In this document: in pieces, positions 23,676 through 36,800 of the stretch
Layout of the letters: each line of letters starts with the position of its first letter
Position numbering within the stretch: position 1 is the first letter of the stretch
Assembly (NCBI GenBank): GCA_029717555.1
Contig: JAMDHS010000002.1
Location: 372,001-436,000, forward strand
From: Peribolospora baueri
Taxonomy: Eukaryota; Basidiomycota; Peribolosporomycetes; Peribolosporales; Peribolosporaceae
Length of the DNA stretch: 64,000 nt
Direction of reading: 5' to 3'
The notes under the pieces: model-generated
Databases searched by the model: none
Told to the model about the DNA's origin: nothing
What the model saw: the letters and a program-made list of their open reading frames with translations, nothing else
Program-made: the position numbers and the translations under genes

Positions 23676-25114
23676 ATGAATGACATCGCCGCATCGCCTC
23701 GAGACGAGACGAGACGCGAATCAACTGGAGCGGCAGTCATGGTGGGCGGCAAGGTGCGACTAGCCGTCGTCCAATTCGACCCTGTCCCTAACGACCCCCT
23801 GGTCAATTTGGCCAAGGCGCGTGCCTTTGTCCGTCAAGCGGCGCAGCGCTCGTTCGACCTGGTCGTATTCCCAGAGTACTTCCTGCACAGCGTCTTGCCG
23901 CACGACAAGGCGCATGAAATCATCGGTGGGGAGGCAAGGAGATGGTTGGATGATCTGAGGGAGATGGCCAGGGAGGAGGGAATTGACGTTGTTACCGGCA
24001 CCGTCGTCGAGAAGGGGGAGGCGGCGTCGGTAGGCGATCCGAACAAGATCCACGGCGTGCACGTGTCGAGGCTGGACGAGGGCGGGCTGGAGGACGAGAA
24101 GGACGTCACGGAACAAAGGCTGACGTCTATCTCGACGGAGCCCACCCACCCCTTCCCGCTCCTCAATAATGCCTACTACATCTCTCACACGGGCGAGGTC
24201 ATCGGAAGCTACACCAAGAAGGTGACCCAGCTGATTTCGTCCCTCTTCTCTAGGTCGATCGTGTTCACGGGCGTGCGAGGCCACAACGACTCAGTGTGCA
24301 TTTCTTTCTTCTCGTCTTGTCCTTGCATTTGCCCTCCACTCACCGAACAGAACCTCTGGCACCCCGAACGCGCTTATCTGACCCCCGGCGTACACCCTCA
24401 TCTGGTCTTCGACGTCGTCTCTCCTCGTACAAAGACCGCATTCAGAGCCGGTCTTCTCGTCTGCTGGGACCTTGCCTTTCCTGAGATGTTCAGGGAACTG
24501 GTCGCCCAGGATGTTGGTGCGCTCACCCGATCCATCCCTTCTTTCCCTTTCTGGCTCGCTCAACGACCCGGTTCGTTCCAAACTCATCCTCCTTCCTATG
24601 TCACTTCCTCAGACATAATCCTGATCCCAACATGCTGGTACGCGACGGACGCGACGCCCCTCGGCCTTGCCCACAACCCCAAATCGGAGACCGTCTTCCT
24701 CGACAATATGGTCGTGGCCCGAGCGTACGAGAATGAGGCTTGCGTGGTGATGTGCAACGTTGGAGGTCCCGGACCTAAGTCTGGTGCTTCTCCTTCCTCT
24801 GGAGCGGAGAGCGAAGCGATCGGACGGAGCGCGGTGGCTATGCCTTTCCTGGGGCCCGTGGTGAGAGCCGAAGGCCCGGAGGAGCAGGTACTTTGGGCAG
24901 AGGTTGATCTGCGCGTGGTTGAGGTGAGCTGTGGCGGTTGGGCGAAATTACTCTACGACCCGGCTCCTAACGAATCTTACCTATCTGCCTTGTCGTTTTG
25001 GTACCGCTTTCCACTCACAATCTATCCCCACTTGGCTTGGTCACTCAGGATGCGCGGAATGTGTACAAGGTGCGCGAAGATCTGCGTCTGCGAACGACAG
25101 CAACGACGGCGTAA
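23676..25114 (+). CDS. Nitrilase-superfamily carbon-nitrogen hydrolase
   Basis: This is a Glu-Lys-Cys amidohydrolase cleaving C-N bonds of amides or nitriles; the substrate is not evident. The N terminus after MVGGKVRLAVVQFDP follows the family pattern. The catalytic Glu is in VVFPEYF, the Lys in GSYTKKNLWHPE (codons joined across an intron ending near 24351), and the Cys in GLLVCWDLAFPE. The following exon, DIILIPTCWYATD, is the conserved strand after the nucleophile. An intron separates AQDV from DIIL, and the last exon encodes DARNVYKVREDLRLRTTATT. The ATG at 23676 adds about 21 residues before the conserved start; ATG 23739 is an alternative. No targeting signal is evident, so cytosolic action is likely. 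Confidence 0.85.
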
Positions 25115-25722
25115 GGGATGCGGCGCGGGTGCGGGGTCGATCACCACCCTCACCTAACGCGTCCCGTCCAGCTGGAGCCTGGTCCGCCGTTACCGTACAC
25201 GGGCCTATTCTCCCCGACGCGTCTACCCCACCCGTTTCGGGAATCTCACGTATCCGTACACTCTATCTCAAGGAGCTCGCGAACTTGTATATACTGAATT
25301 GAAGGGAGGCCAGGACCCTCGTAGATGTTTGAGTATGGATGTACATAGAGTACTTTAGGTCATGCGTTGGCAACATCCCAGCGATAATAAACAAGTCGCC
25401 AACCAGAACGGCTGCCCCTCTAGAGAAGCAGGTACTCGGGACGCGTACGAGTCCAGGAGCGGACAGGGCGCAGCACCAATTTGCACCTAACGGCATCACT
25501 TCCCTCCACGATATCGTTTGCACGGAGCGTAGAGAGCGTAGATGGAGTACGTCCTCACACCATAACCCTACTCTTTGGCAGGCCGCGCGTCCGAGCTTCG
25601 ATCACTGGTTGCGGGCGATCATCGTCTCGCCGCCTTCTCATCCTCATCCTGTTCACTTCCTTTTTATCCCCTCCATATCCAACTAGCAGGGGCATACAAC
25701 GACCGCACCATCTCCAGCGCAA
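25115..25722. other. Intergenic region, nitrilase 3' flank and PRE2 promoter
   Basis: No gene is supported. The right part (about 25610-25690) is pyrimidine-rich, as for a 5' leader. No clear Rpn4-type proteasome element was found by eye. Confidence 0.4.
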
Positions 25723-27658
25723 ATGGACGCCATCCTAACCCGCTTCGCAGGTCCGCAAGCAGGCGGTCGCTTCGGCTCCGCTCTCCCCTCCTCCTTTCAC
25801 GCCAAAGGCTCCTCTCTCGCCCAGGACGACACTGATGACGTCCACGGCGTCCAGAACGATTTCGGAAATTGGCATGAATCCGGTGTTCCTAGGTTGCTAA
25901 ACGGGCCTCAGCCACCCGGGTTTCCTGTTGCCAACGTCAACGACGTGAGTCACGTTCGTCGATCCGGCCGGTCTTTTGCTTGCGTTCGCAATTGGTGTAT
26001 GGCTCTCGGTAGGACATGGCTGTCCTCCCGATCATTCACGTCCCGCTGACTGGCTCTCGCCCTTGCCCGCTTTACATTCAGCCCATTGCTTTCCTTCGTA
26101 GCCACACGGACGACCGCTCAGACCCGTCTGCGCGGATCAAGATCCAGCACGGCACCACGACGCTTGCCTTTCGTTTCCGCGGCGGTATCATCGTCGCTGT
26201 CGACTCCAGGGCTACTGCCGGTGAGCTTCTGTTTTGCTTTGAAAGCAGGTGTGATACTGGTAAATGTAACTCGAGGCGTTTGACATCTGTTGACCCGATC
26301 TCCTTGGCTCCACTTCGTTTCTCGCAAAGGCTCCTACATTGCTTCAGGGACGGTGAAGAAGGTCATTGAGATCAACCCCTATCTACTCGGAACGATGGCT
26401 GGTGGCGCTGGTGAGTACTTTGGTCTGCTAAGAGCCCGCCCTTCCTTTTTTTTTTCCCTTCCCAACGAGATCGATCCGGCGTTCTGCCCTGGCTAACTTC
26501 CACATGCCATGCTATCCGTCCTTTTCACCACTTTCGCAGCCGACTGCCAATATTGGGGTATGTGGATCTGATTCTAACCTGACGCTCCGAAGGCGTGGTA
26601 ATTTGACCCAATTTCCACTTATGTTTCTTTCCGCGGTCCGCCCATCCCGCAGAAACATACCTTGGCATCCAGTGTCGCCTGCACGAGTTGCGAAACAAGG
26701 AGCGCATTTCTGTTGCGGCGGCGAGCAAATACTTGAGCAATCTCGTGTATTCTTACAAGGGCATGGGTCTCAGCATGGTGTGTGATCTCCTCTCGGATGG
26801 GTGCCGCTTGCTTCCGGGCTTTCTGCCGCAAAAAGACCGCCGTGCAATATTAACATCTTTGGATGTTTCTTATTGTGCTGCCAGGGGACGATGATCTGTG
26901 GCTGGGACAAGACTGTGAGTATAAAGCCGCGACAGCATGCCGTTTTCGTTGAACTCGGCGGCCGACGATCATGCTCACGAGGACTACCATTTTGATTCTT
27001 GGATTTCCGTCGCGAGCAGGGACCGGCTCTCTTTTACGTTGACTCCGATGGTACCAGGCTCAAGGGCGACCTTTTCTCAGTCGGCTCGGGCTCTACCTTC
27101 GCCTACGGCGTCCTCGACCAGGGATACCGATGGGACCTCAGCGATGAGGAGGCGCAGGAGCTTGGCAGGCGAAGCATCTACGGCGCAACACACCGCGTGA
27201 GTTTCCTTCGGTGTCCTTCAGGGAAATGTCTCATTTGTCGGTAACCGTTTCCATGCCTGATCGACTGTTCCGTTCGATTGTCCATGTGCGCATGCAGGAC
27301 GCGTACTCAGGCAACTCGATCAACTTGTATCACGTCAAGGAGCAAGGATGGGAGTTCCTTGGCAACTACGACGCCGCGACCCTTCATTATGAGGGTCCTG
27401 GCGACGTGCCCGGCGCTCCAGGTGGAGGTTACGGGTAAGTTTTGGACTGAGCGGTATCTGTGAAGGAGGGACGCTAGTTTCAATCATGTGCTCCTAACAA
27501 ATGATCATCTCCTTCTTTATCGACCTTTGCTCTCCAGCTGGGAGCCCCGCGTGGGACACCTCTCGTCAAAGCTGGACGGACCGACGCGTGAGCCGGGCGC
27601 GCGCACCGACTCAGAGACGCAGCCAATGCAGGCGCAGATCGAGCCTCGACAGTCATGA
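25723..27658 (+). CDS. PRE2: Proteasome subunit beta type-5 (chymotrypsin-like)
   Basis: This is the beta5 subunit of the 20S proteasome. The propeptide ([15 protein letters not shown] onward) ends at HG, before the catalytic Thr in [13 protein letters not shown]. Conserved segments include [68 protein letters not shown] and [19 protein letters not shown]. The gene has many introns and very small exons: an 18-nt exon at 26540-26557 encodes the conserved ADCQYW stretch, and a 30-nt exon at 26885-26914 encodes [10 protein letters not shown]. The C terminus extends past the usual beta5 end by a Gly/Pro-rich, charged tail (to QAQIEPRQS). It is followed in tandem by the APRT gene. Identity is secure. 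Confidence 0.95.
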
Positions 27659-27977
27659 TGGAAGAGAAGGGGCGTGATGTTCTGCCAGGAATGTAGATAC
27701 GTCTGTTCGCTTTGAAATTGAGCTTGCGGAGTGAAAGGCTGTTAGAGAGTCCTTCTGTCGGGCAATGCTTGCCTATGATTGAACGCCGACTCGGTGCACG
27801 TTCGATGGTCCATGCGCATAGTCGCCGCAGCAAGATTGTGCTCAACTGGTGTTGGAAGATGCGCCGCCGGTCATGACCTCGCCATTTTCGCCTCGCCCAG
27901 AACCCTCGACCTTCTCTTCTTTTCTCTCGCTCGCCCCCTCATACCGTCTCCGGTTCGATTCAGACGAGAAAGATACC

Positions 27978-29049
27978 ATGGCGGACGTGGAGCGGATTAA
28001 AAAGCTTCTCAGTAAGTGAGCCACGAGTCGGCGCACAAATCGTGGACGGGATCTTGCACAGGTAGGGAGGGCCGGTTGTAACTTATTCACGATCCCTTCT
28101 CCGTCTCCTCATTACCCCTCTTACCTGCCTCGTGATGACAAGCTTTCCACAAGGACTTTCCCAAGCCGGGAATTACCTTCTGTGACATGTTCCCCGTCCT
28201 CCGAGACCCCGTCGCCTTCGAAAGCCTCATCACCCACTTCGTCCACCACATCTTCTCCGTCACCCTCCCGGCTCTCGAAAAGGCTTCCACCCCTTCTTCT
28301 TCTTTGAGCCACTCCACTTCCAACCTCACCGGCAATGTGCAGACTCCGAAGGTGGACGTCATTGTCGGTTTGGACGCGCGCGGCTTCCTGCTGGGTCCTA
28401 TGATCGCTCAAAGGCTTGGGGCTGCCTTTGTGCCTGTGCGGAAGAGGGGCAAGCTGCCTGGCAAGTGCGTGCAGGCCAAGTATCTCAAGGAGTATGGTGA
28501 GGTGAGTCCGGCTGGATAGGCCATGGATCCGCGGTACAGCCGTGGAAGAAGACGATAGGCGTTCGTTGTTGCTCTCTGTGGGGATACCGGCACAGGCGTT
28601 CGTGTTATGCTTCTCCTTCTCGGATTTTCAATGACTCGGGCTGACATGCTTCGTAATGCGTCACCAGGACCTCTTTGAGATGCAAGAAGATGCCATCAAG
28701 CCTGGACAGACGGTTGTCGTTGTTGATGATCTGATCGCAACCGGTGAGCAGAAGTTGTCTCTGTCGTAGCGACAGAAAGACAGTCGTCCACCGGACGTTT
28801 CGGTACGAGGCCAGCATCAACGCTGAGATTTACCCTTTTCTATTTCCCCTCGCTTTCTGCTTCTTGTCCTCTCTCCATACATCTCATTCTCTTTCTCACC
28901 CAGGCGGTTCGGCCAAAGCGGCAGGCCAACTCGTCTCCCAGCTCGGTGGAAAGACGCTCGAGTACCTCTTCGTTATCAACCTGCCTTTCCTCAAGGGCAT
29001 GGACCAGCTTGACGCCCCGGCTTACTCCGTCGTCGATATCGATGATTGA
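27978..29049 (+). CDS. APT1: Adenine phosphoribosyltransferase
   Basis: This purine-salvage enzyme converts adenine and PRPP to AMP in the cytosol. A short first exon encodes [12 protein letters not shown]; the next begins [34 protein letters not shown] and the flexible-loop region ([18 protein letters not shown]) are typical. The PRPP-binding motif [14 protein letters not shown] is split by an intron after ATG. The stop at 29047-29049 follows YSVVDIDD. A Ser/Thr-rich insertion ([19 protein letters not shown]) sits after the second helix and is not usual in the family. The gene is convergent with COG4. Confidence 0.93.
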
Positions 29050-29407
29050 TTTGCCGTTTACAAAGGGCGCGTCGGAGGGTAAATACGCTGTCGAGTGATG
29101 GAGTAAGACGGAATTAGGGAGGGAGTGTTGCGGCTTGCTTCTATTTTTTGTCCGCTCGCCCCGTTCCAGGTCATCGATAGATTCGCAACGTAAATTCATA
29201 GAAAGGCCTCGAAAGCCCATTTCGACGGTTTGAAGAGGGAGCGGTGAGACACACCCCTCCCCGCGTGACCCTTCGTTTGGAACCTTTGTGGTCAAGGTTC
29301 GGGAAGTGTGTGCGCTTAGCACGCCTGCGGAATCTACTGGGTATCTATACGATACACCTTCGATGTGTGCATGGAAGAAATCTGCCATCACACGCTTGTC
29401 GTCTGCA

Positions 29408-32400
29408 TCAAATGCGAAGCTCCAGGACTGCCTTGGCCTCCCTAGCCGATAACCGCCAGGAGATGTTGTCGCTGCCCGTCTGGTAGAATTCTTCTCCGTC
29501 TTCCGACTGGAGTCAAAAAAAAAAAGGAAGAAAAAAGTCACGAAATGCCATAAAAGGGGCTGCCAGTGATCAATAGGCAAGATGACAAAGAACAGATACG
29601 GGAAACGAAGAGCGGACTAACACTGTCGAGGTTGAGCAAGATGCTCATCTGCTGCAGTCGAGTGAACTTTTCTCGTACGCTGCGCGTCGTTTGGGAGGAG
29701 AGGTAGGTCGCCACATTGCGGATGTCCTTGTCGAAGCGGATGGCACCCAGCTGCGAGGTCAATCGCCGCGAAGAGACGGCACGCAGGTTAGCGGACGTGC
29801 TTCCCTCCTGGATCTGAAGACGTAAAGGAACAAAGAAATGGGGTGCAAGGCCAGCCTCGGAACTTGACTCACTTCGTTGAACCGCATGCCCATCACCATC
29901 TTCTCCCACGGTCGGATGAGCATCTCGACGCCCATGTCGAACATCGTCTCGAAGTTGGCGGTTGTCATGGGGCCCTGTCAGGGTGCCAAAGGGAGACGTA
30001 AGCCGAGTCCAGCGATCCTTCATCCGTCATTTCATCACCAGCCCTAAGTCTCCCTACGACCCGGAGAGAATGGATCACTAAGAGGGGCGCGACACGACAT
30101 ACCTTGTAAGCCTCCAGAGCGGCCTCCCACCCCTTGATCAGTCGCCTCCTTAGGACGTCCTGGTACTCTGCTTGCTCGAACGCATCCTCGTCCAGGATAT
30201 AGCTCACATCCCTGTACGCTTCGGAGAGGACGGGACGTAGTCGTGGTCGGAGCAGCTGGTCGAAAAGGTGCTGAAGTTCGGCCTGATCGACGGGAAAGAA
30301 AATCGTGCCAAGAGCGGATCACGGCGGCGATCTCAGCGCTTGACACAGCCCGACCAAAGTGCCTAGCTCTTCGACTGACTCACCCTGCAGACCGATCGAA
30401 ACACACTGGCGAGTCCATCTAGACTCTGGATGGACTCGACCGCCTGAGGAATCTCAAAGTCGAGAAGTGAGCGTCCGATGATGTCGCTACCGAGAATCTC
30501 TTGCACGAGACGTTCCATGTAGTCGGCAGACGTGGAGAGGTCGTTGAGGTAGATCTGAATGCATACAAAAGAACATGTTAGTGATGCGAAGTGACAGCCT
30601 CGCGCGTCACAAGTAGGCGACATCGAGCGGTCGGGCCGCACGCCTCACAATATTCAGAGTTCTTGCCTCCTTCAATGCTGCGTCCTTTGCCCCACCGATG
30701 CCACCCCCACTCGCAGCGCCGGCTCCCTGATTGCTCACGCCCCTCCACGCGGCCTCCATCCTGCGCAGCAACACGCCCGCATAGTCATCCTCCATCGCCT
30801 TCGTCACCCTTCGGACCATCGTGAGCAGGGTTGGAAGAGATGAGGTGGAAACGATACGCGTAAGCACGGAGCGGAGGAGGTAGAAGACATCATCTAGGAC
30901 GGAAGAGGTGTAGGGCTGGGTCGCCGTGTCGGGCGTGTCAATCGAGTGGGCCTGACCAAGGAGTTTTCGGACGAATAGAGTCAGTTTGTGGCGATCAAGT
31001 CAGACTTGTTTCATAACCAAGGTAAACGAGGTCGAGATCCGAAAACTTAGCTCACCTTTTCGATGCTGATCCGCAAATACCAGACTTCCATCGGCTCATA
31101 CACATCCTGCAGCTCCTGAGCGAGCTCACGAGCGAACGCGGACTCCGTCAAGACTTTGAGCTCTTCCGACTCGCGCTGCTCCGCATCTCCACTTTCGTCC
31201 TTGCTGACATTCGCCCCAACCGGAGAAGGAGTGGCTAAGGGCTTGCCGCTTGGCGGCGGTTCGCTCTCCGTGGATCGCTGCACATCCGCTTCCTGTTCAG
31301 CGTCAGGTCGTGTGTCCTGCATGACCTGCTCCAGTCCCCGTCATGTCCCCATCATGAGGCGAAAGCGAAGAGTATCGTTTCGGTCAGAATAGCTACGTCT
31401 CGACCGTATCTCCGAAACGCCTGGCTCACAACTCACCGTCAACCTCGCCTCGAGAAACTTCCTATACGTCCCCCACCTTCCGCCCATACTCGCCAGCTCG
31501 CCCAACAGCTTATCCGCTTCTCGGGCATCCAGGCCGTCGCCATCCTCCCCTGGTGTTGAGAGGTTGACTGGTGTGCTCCGGCCCGAATTGGGGTTGGAGA
31601 CGCCTCCGCGGGGAAGGCGGTTACGAGGGAATGAAGGTTGGGAGACGGCGGAAGAAAGAGCGAACCGGTGTTTCTTTATGGCGGCGAGCTGCAAGGTTGC
31701 AACGGGGACAGTTCCCGTCAGTGTCTGTAAAACGATTCGCGCCGGTCGAGCAGAACTCTTTTGCCGCGAAGCAGACGCAGACACGCGCCCCTGGAGGGAA
31801 TGACATGGGTATGGAGAACGACAACTCACGGTTCTTTTCACCTCCCTCTCTTCCTCCCAAGCCTCCAAAACCCTATGGGCAATGCGGTCGCACTCCTCCT
31901 GCAAGCCTCCCATCACACCGTCTCGGAAGCCTCCCAATCCGTAGAATTTGTCCACCACCGGCTGGTGCTGATCGATGAGCAGGGCGAGCGACTCGAGCAG
32001 GACGGTCAAAAGAGAGGCATAGTGATGAGGCGAGGTGGCTGGTGAGTGTGAGCGCGGAGGTGACGAGGCGTGAATTAGAATGAGGTCGCCTAAGGCAAGT
32101 CAGATGATCCATCGACGCAACCGGGGTGAGGCTCACCTTTCTCTCTACCCAGAATGCCTCCGCTCACAGCTCTCCCACCCCTCTCTCTAACGCTACCCCT
32201 AGCCCATGTACAGTACTCCTCCAGGCCCTCCTTATGATATCCAATGAGAGGGAAGAAGCGGAAGAACCGGCTCGTAGAGGCCTCGTCCAACGCGGCGGAG
32301 GCGGTGCGAAACCGCCGGGTGAAAATGTCCAGCAGTTGGCTGCGGAGTTTGGAAAGAGTTTGTGAGGGGGAGAGGGGGAGGTCTGTGGTCGGCTAGGTGT

Positions 32401-33201
32401 GTGACGAGGAAGGGATGGGGGTCTATGTGAGCCTCCCAGAATTACCTGGGCGGAATGCAATGCGCACGATCGCGCTGGAGGAACCGAGACTTACGACAAC
32501 GCTTTCGGCAAACTTGCTTTCCAAGACGTCCTTGTCGATGCTCATCGCTCTGGAGCAATGCCGAGTCGCCGCTTCCCAACCCTGTTGTTCCATAGCTGCG
32601 TTGAGGGCGAGGAGGGACGACTGTATGCAAGGAGAGTGACCACGTCAGCGGCCGAGCTCAAAGAAGCATGTGAGGAAACTTATTCTGTATACACTCTCTC
32701 CGTCGCCTTCCTGGGAGGTCAAACAGCTTCGCCCGCCGTTTGGCTCACCTTGAGGTCTTGCACCTTTCCAAGCATGTCCAGGGCCTTCTTAACTCTGCTC
32801 TGCTCCTCGTCGAGCCTCCTCACTCGCTCACTAATCCTCTCTGCCACCTTGGCCGTGTCCTTCAACCTCCCGTCCAACCCCTTTGCCTCGTCCATCACCT
32901 CGTCCACGCTCGGTGCTAGAGCCGTGACTCGATCCAAGGAGCTGGAAACGACGGCGCCGGAACGGGAGAGAAGGTTATCGAGATGTAGGTCGAGATGGTT
33001 GGAGTGAGAGCTGAGAAGACGTTGGGCTCGATGCACCTCGGCGAGCGTGCGCAAACTCGCGGGGTCGGGGATCGCCGTCCCCGTATCCGCCAACGAAGGC
33101 AAAGAGGTCGTCTCGCCTGTCCCTGCTGACTCCATCTCCGCCTTGCCGTTCGCCTTTCGATCCGGAGAGCCGCTTAAGCCGCCGGCGTCTAGGCCGGGCA
33201 T
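29408..33201 (-). CDS. COG4: Conserved oligomeric Golgi complex subunit 4
   Basis: This is a tether subunit acting in retrograde vesicle transport within the Golgi. The start is at 33201 (MPGLDAGGLSGSPD). The N-terminal coiled coil (AERISERVRRLDEEQSRVKK) is the SNARE- and lobe-binding type region of COG4. The signature RFFRFFPLIGYHKEGLEEY follows, then the helical repeats and the C-terminal end DNISWRLSAREAKAVLELRI, closely fitting the COG4 family end. At least ten exons are present. Charged, low-complexity inserts (about 31150-31330) lie in the middle. The last intron's acceptor is preceded by a long pyrimidine tract (29515-29535 read on the minus strand). It is divergent from the myosin V gene, a functionally related trafficking factor. 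Confidence 0.88.
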
Positions 33202-33885
33202 ATTTGGAGCACTGGAGAGCGCTACGATGCGCTCAGTGTGGCGAGGAAGAGATGCGGAGTCAAACGGCCGCTCCGGGCATCGAGACGTTTTCTCGTCCTC
33301 CGCCTGGCTGTCTGGCCGCTTGCTCGCGGTTGCTTGGTTCTGACGACGTCCGGACGACGGTGATATCCTTCCCTCGCCTGCTCGTACGTCCCTTCTTCCA
33401 TGAGTGTTCCCCGGAGTCCTTGCCGCAGTCGCAACCGCACGTGGACGGACGAGAGCATACAAGTACTTGTATACCGTACTATTTACTCGCACTTGCCCGT
33501 ATACCGCGACTAGAGTGCGCTGGCGCCGCCCTCGCCTTCGCCCATGCCACACGCGGAATCGAACGAAGCCTGCGCGCGAACCGGACGTCGCATTCAGCCT
33601 CCATCCAATTTGGACGCACCATCGCCATCGCATCTCCTTTCCCTCTTCCCCGTCACCGCCCCTTCTTTACTCCTGGAGAGCGATACCGCCTTCTTCTTCC
33701 CTCCCCCTCTCCCCACCGCTGCACTCGCGGACGCTCCCTTCCCTCAGGGCTGAGCAGTGCTCGTCTTGGTCTTCTCGCTCCTTCCCCTTCCCTCCTGACT
33801 TGGCCCCCCCGGTTGGACCAGGAACCGTCTCCTTCCCGTTCTTGTTTACCATCTTGGGCCGGAAGGACCCCTGCGCTCGCTCAGG
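33202..33885. promoter_or_regulatory. Shared divergent promoter region of COG4 and myosin V
   Basis: The 684 bp between the two start codons must hold both promoters. It contains a perfect 16-bp palindrome ATACAAGTACTTGTAT at 33458-33473 and two copies of GTATACCG at about 33470 and 33500. The side next to the myosin gene is strongly CT-rich (about 33600-33830), as for a fungal 5' leader. Co-regulation of the two trafficking genes is an inference. Confidence 0.5.
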
Positions 33886-36800
33886 ATGGCGGATTTGCTC
33901 TCCCCCTTTGCATCTGCCGGCGTGAAGGCCTGGTTCCCCGACAAAGAACGAGGCTGGATCTCGGCAGAGCTCACCAAGAACACCTCGGGCACGAACGGAG
34001 CTGTCTCGCTCGAGTTTGTGGACGAAAATGGCAAGACGCACACCGTTAAAACCACTGTGGCCGAGGTCGAATCTTCCAAGGGCGAAGTCTTGCCGCCGCT
34101 TAGGAACCCGCCGCTGCTCGAGGCTACGGATGACTTGACCAACTTGAGCTACCTTAATGAGCCGGCTGGTGAGTTATCCGTCAGAGCAGGGGCGGAGCCG
34201 TGTCGGCCCCCTCCGAGAGGAGCAGTGGCTACTCACCTCGCCTTTTCTCTAGCCGAAGCGCATGAACGAACTCGGGAACGACACGTCGTTGACCTCGCCT
34301 TCGCGCCCTCGTTCGCTCGTCTTCTTTCACTCTCCCAGTTTTGCACACCATCCTCAACCGATACTCTCAGCGCCTCATCTACACCTACTCAGGCATCGTG
34401 CTCATCGCCGTCAACCCGTTTCAGGCCGTGACGCTGTACGAGCAGAACATCATCCAGGCCTACTCGGGCAAGCGCAAGGGCGAGCTCGAGCCCCATTTGT
34501 TCGCCATAGCCGAGGATGCTTATCGGTGCATGATCCGGGATCGAAGGGATCAGACGATTGTCGTCAGCGGTGAAAGGTGAGTGGTGCCTACAAACACGGA
34601 TACGCGCCTCTTCGCACCATACTCACGTATGTACTTGTTCCTCCATGTTTTGTCTTCTCTCCTCGCTCACAGCGGTGCCGGCAAAACTGTATCCGCCAAG
34701 TACATTATGCGTTATTTCGCCACTGTTGACGATCCTGAGCGTCCCGGAAAGCGACGACCTGGCGCAGCGGGCAAGGACGCGAGCGGGATGAGTGAGGTCG
34801 AGCAGCAGATTCTCGCCACCAACCCCATCATGGAGGCTTTCGGTAACGCCAAAACGACGAGGAACGACAACTCTTCTCGATTTGGAAAATACATCGAGGT
34901 GGGTCTTGCCTGACATGATCGGGTCGGCTCTAAATGAATCGGAGGTGGTGTGCCTGCTTTTCTTGACTGTCATCATCGATGCTCACATCTCCCCCTTTAC
35001 GCGTTCCCCCCGTGCTCGTAGATCTTGTTCGACAAGTCGCAGGAGATCGTGGGTGCGAAGATGCGGACGTGAGTAGCTAGCCCTTGCTCAGCTCTGTCCA
35101 CTCCCCATTGTCGTCAAGGACGCCGCGCTCAAGCTGGAGTGGGTCGTTTCGTCACGTGCGTTCGCAGATACCTGCTGGAGCGGTCTCGTCTCAACTACCA
35201 GCCCGAGACGGAGCGCAACTACCATATCTTCTATCAGCTCTGCGCCGGCGCCCCCTCTTCGGAGCGCAAAAGCCTCGGGCTGCGCCCCGCATCCGAGTTC
35301 AACTACCTTAACCAGGGTGGCGAGAGCAGCTTGACGATCAATGGCGTCGACGATGTGGAAGAGTTTAAGACGACTCAGAAGGCCCTCAGCACTGTCGGCA
35401 TCACGATCGAGAGGCAATGGTGGGCGAAAAACGCGCGACTTATCTCGCACACAGAGCTGTACTAAGCCCACGCGTATCTGACATTTTTCCGAAACCGCTT
35501 CTAGGCACATTTTCCGCCTCCTAGCCGCCCTACTCCACCTTGGCAACGTAAAGGTCACCCAAACGCGCAACGACGCCTTTGTCGCCGAAGATGACGCTGC
35601 TCTCCTCCTCGCCACCAACCTCCTCGGTATCGATGCAGCCGAGTTCCGCAGGTGGCTCGTCAAAAAGCAGATTCAGATGCGCTCGGAGAAGATCGTTAGC
35701 AGCTTGACGGGCGCACAAGCGGCTGTCGTCAGGGATTCGGGTGAGTGGAGGGCGGGCGATGTAATGCCGCCACGGGAACGCGGGCGTGGATACAACGCTG
35801 ACTGCCGCGGCGTCCGGTCGCGCAACTTCACGCGTTCGGCTTGAATTTGTTAGTCGCAAAGTACATCTACTCCTCGCTTTTCGACTTCCTCGTCGCCACC
35901 GTCAACGAGAGCTTGGTGGCTGGTCCCGACATCGACGTGGAGAGCTTTATCGGCGTGCTCGGTGAGTTTCGGCTCTTCGCGTCTGTGTCTGTTATTATGA
36001 GAAGAAACAAAGGAGGGAGCAAACGGGATGTCTCTTAGTGCGGGGACGAAGGCTTAGTTCCAGCCGTTCCTGGTTACTCATTCACTCGCCACGTTTCGAA
36101 TTTTCGACAACACTTACGCAGACATTTACGGATTCGAGCATTTCAAGAAGTAAACCCCTGCGTCTTCCTTTCGTAGAATAAGTTGTTGCGAGAAAGGCGT
36201 ATTGACCCAGATTGTCTCTCCCTTTGGTCGGCCTCTTTGCAGGAACTCGTTCGAGCAGTTCTGCATCAACTTTGCCAACGGTGAGCTGACCAGCGTAGCG
36301 CACTGTGTGACGTATTGAAGCTTTTATACGGAGCGCACCTGAACGTGACTATTCCCTTCTCCATCTCCGTTGTGGGTCTCTTTGTTTTGTCTCATGCGCT
36401 CCTCGCCGCCACGCAGAAAAGTTGCAGCAAGAGTTCAACAGCCACGTCTTCAAGCTCGAGCAGGCCGAGTACATGCGCGAGGAGATCAACTGGACTTTCA
36501 TTGACTTTGTGAGATCTCTTTGGCTTGCTCTTCTCGATTGGCTGTGTTTGCGACATCCTTTTTACGGAGAATAAATCGAGTATCGTTTGTGTTCGAACTG
36601 ACGGATCGCCTGACAAATTTTCTCTGTGCAGTCGGACAATCAACCATGCATTGATCTCATCGAAGGAAAGCTCGGCATCTTGTCACTTCTTGACGAAGAG
36701 TCACGTCTCCCATCGGGAGCAGACTCGACCTTCTTGCAGAAACTCTACACCCAGTTCGACAAGAGGCCAGAGTACAAGAAAGTTTTCAAGAAGCCTCGAT

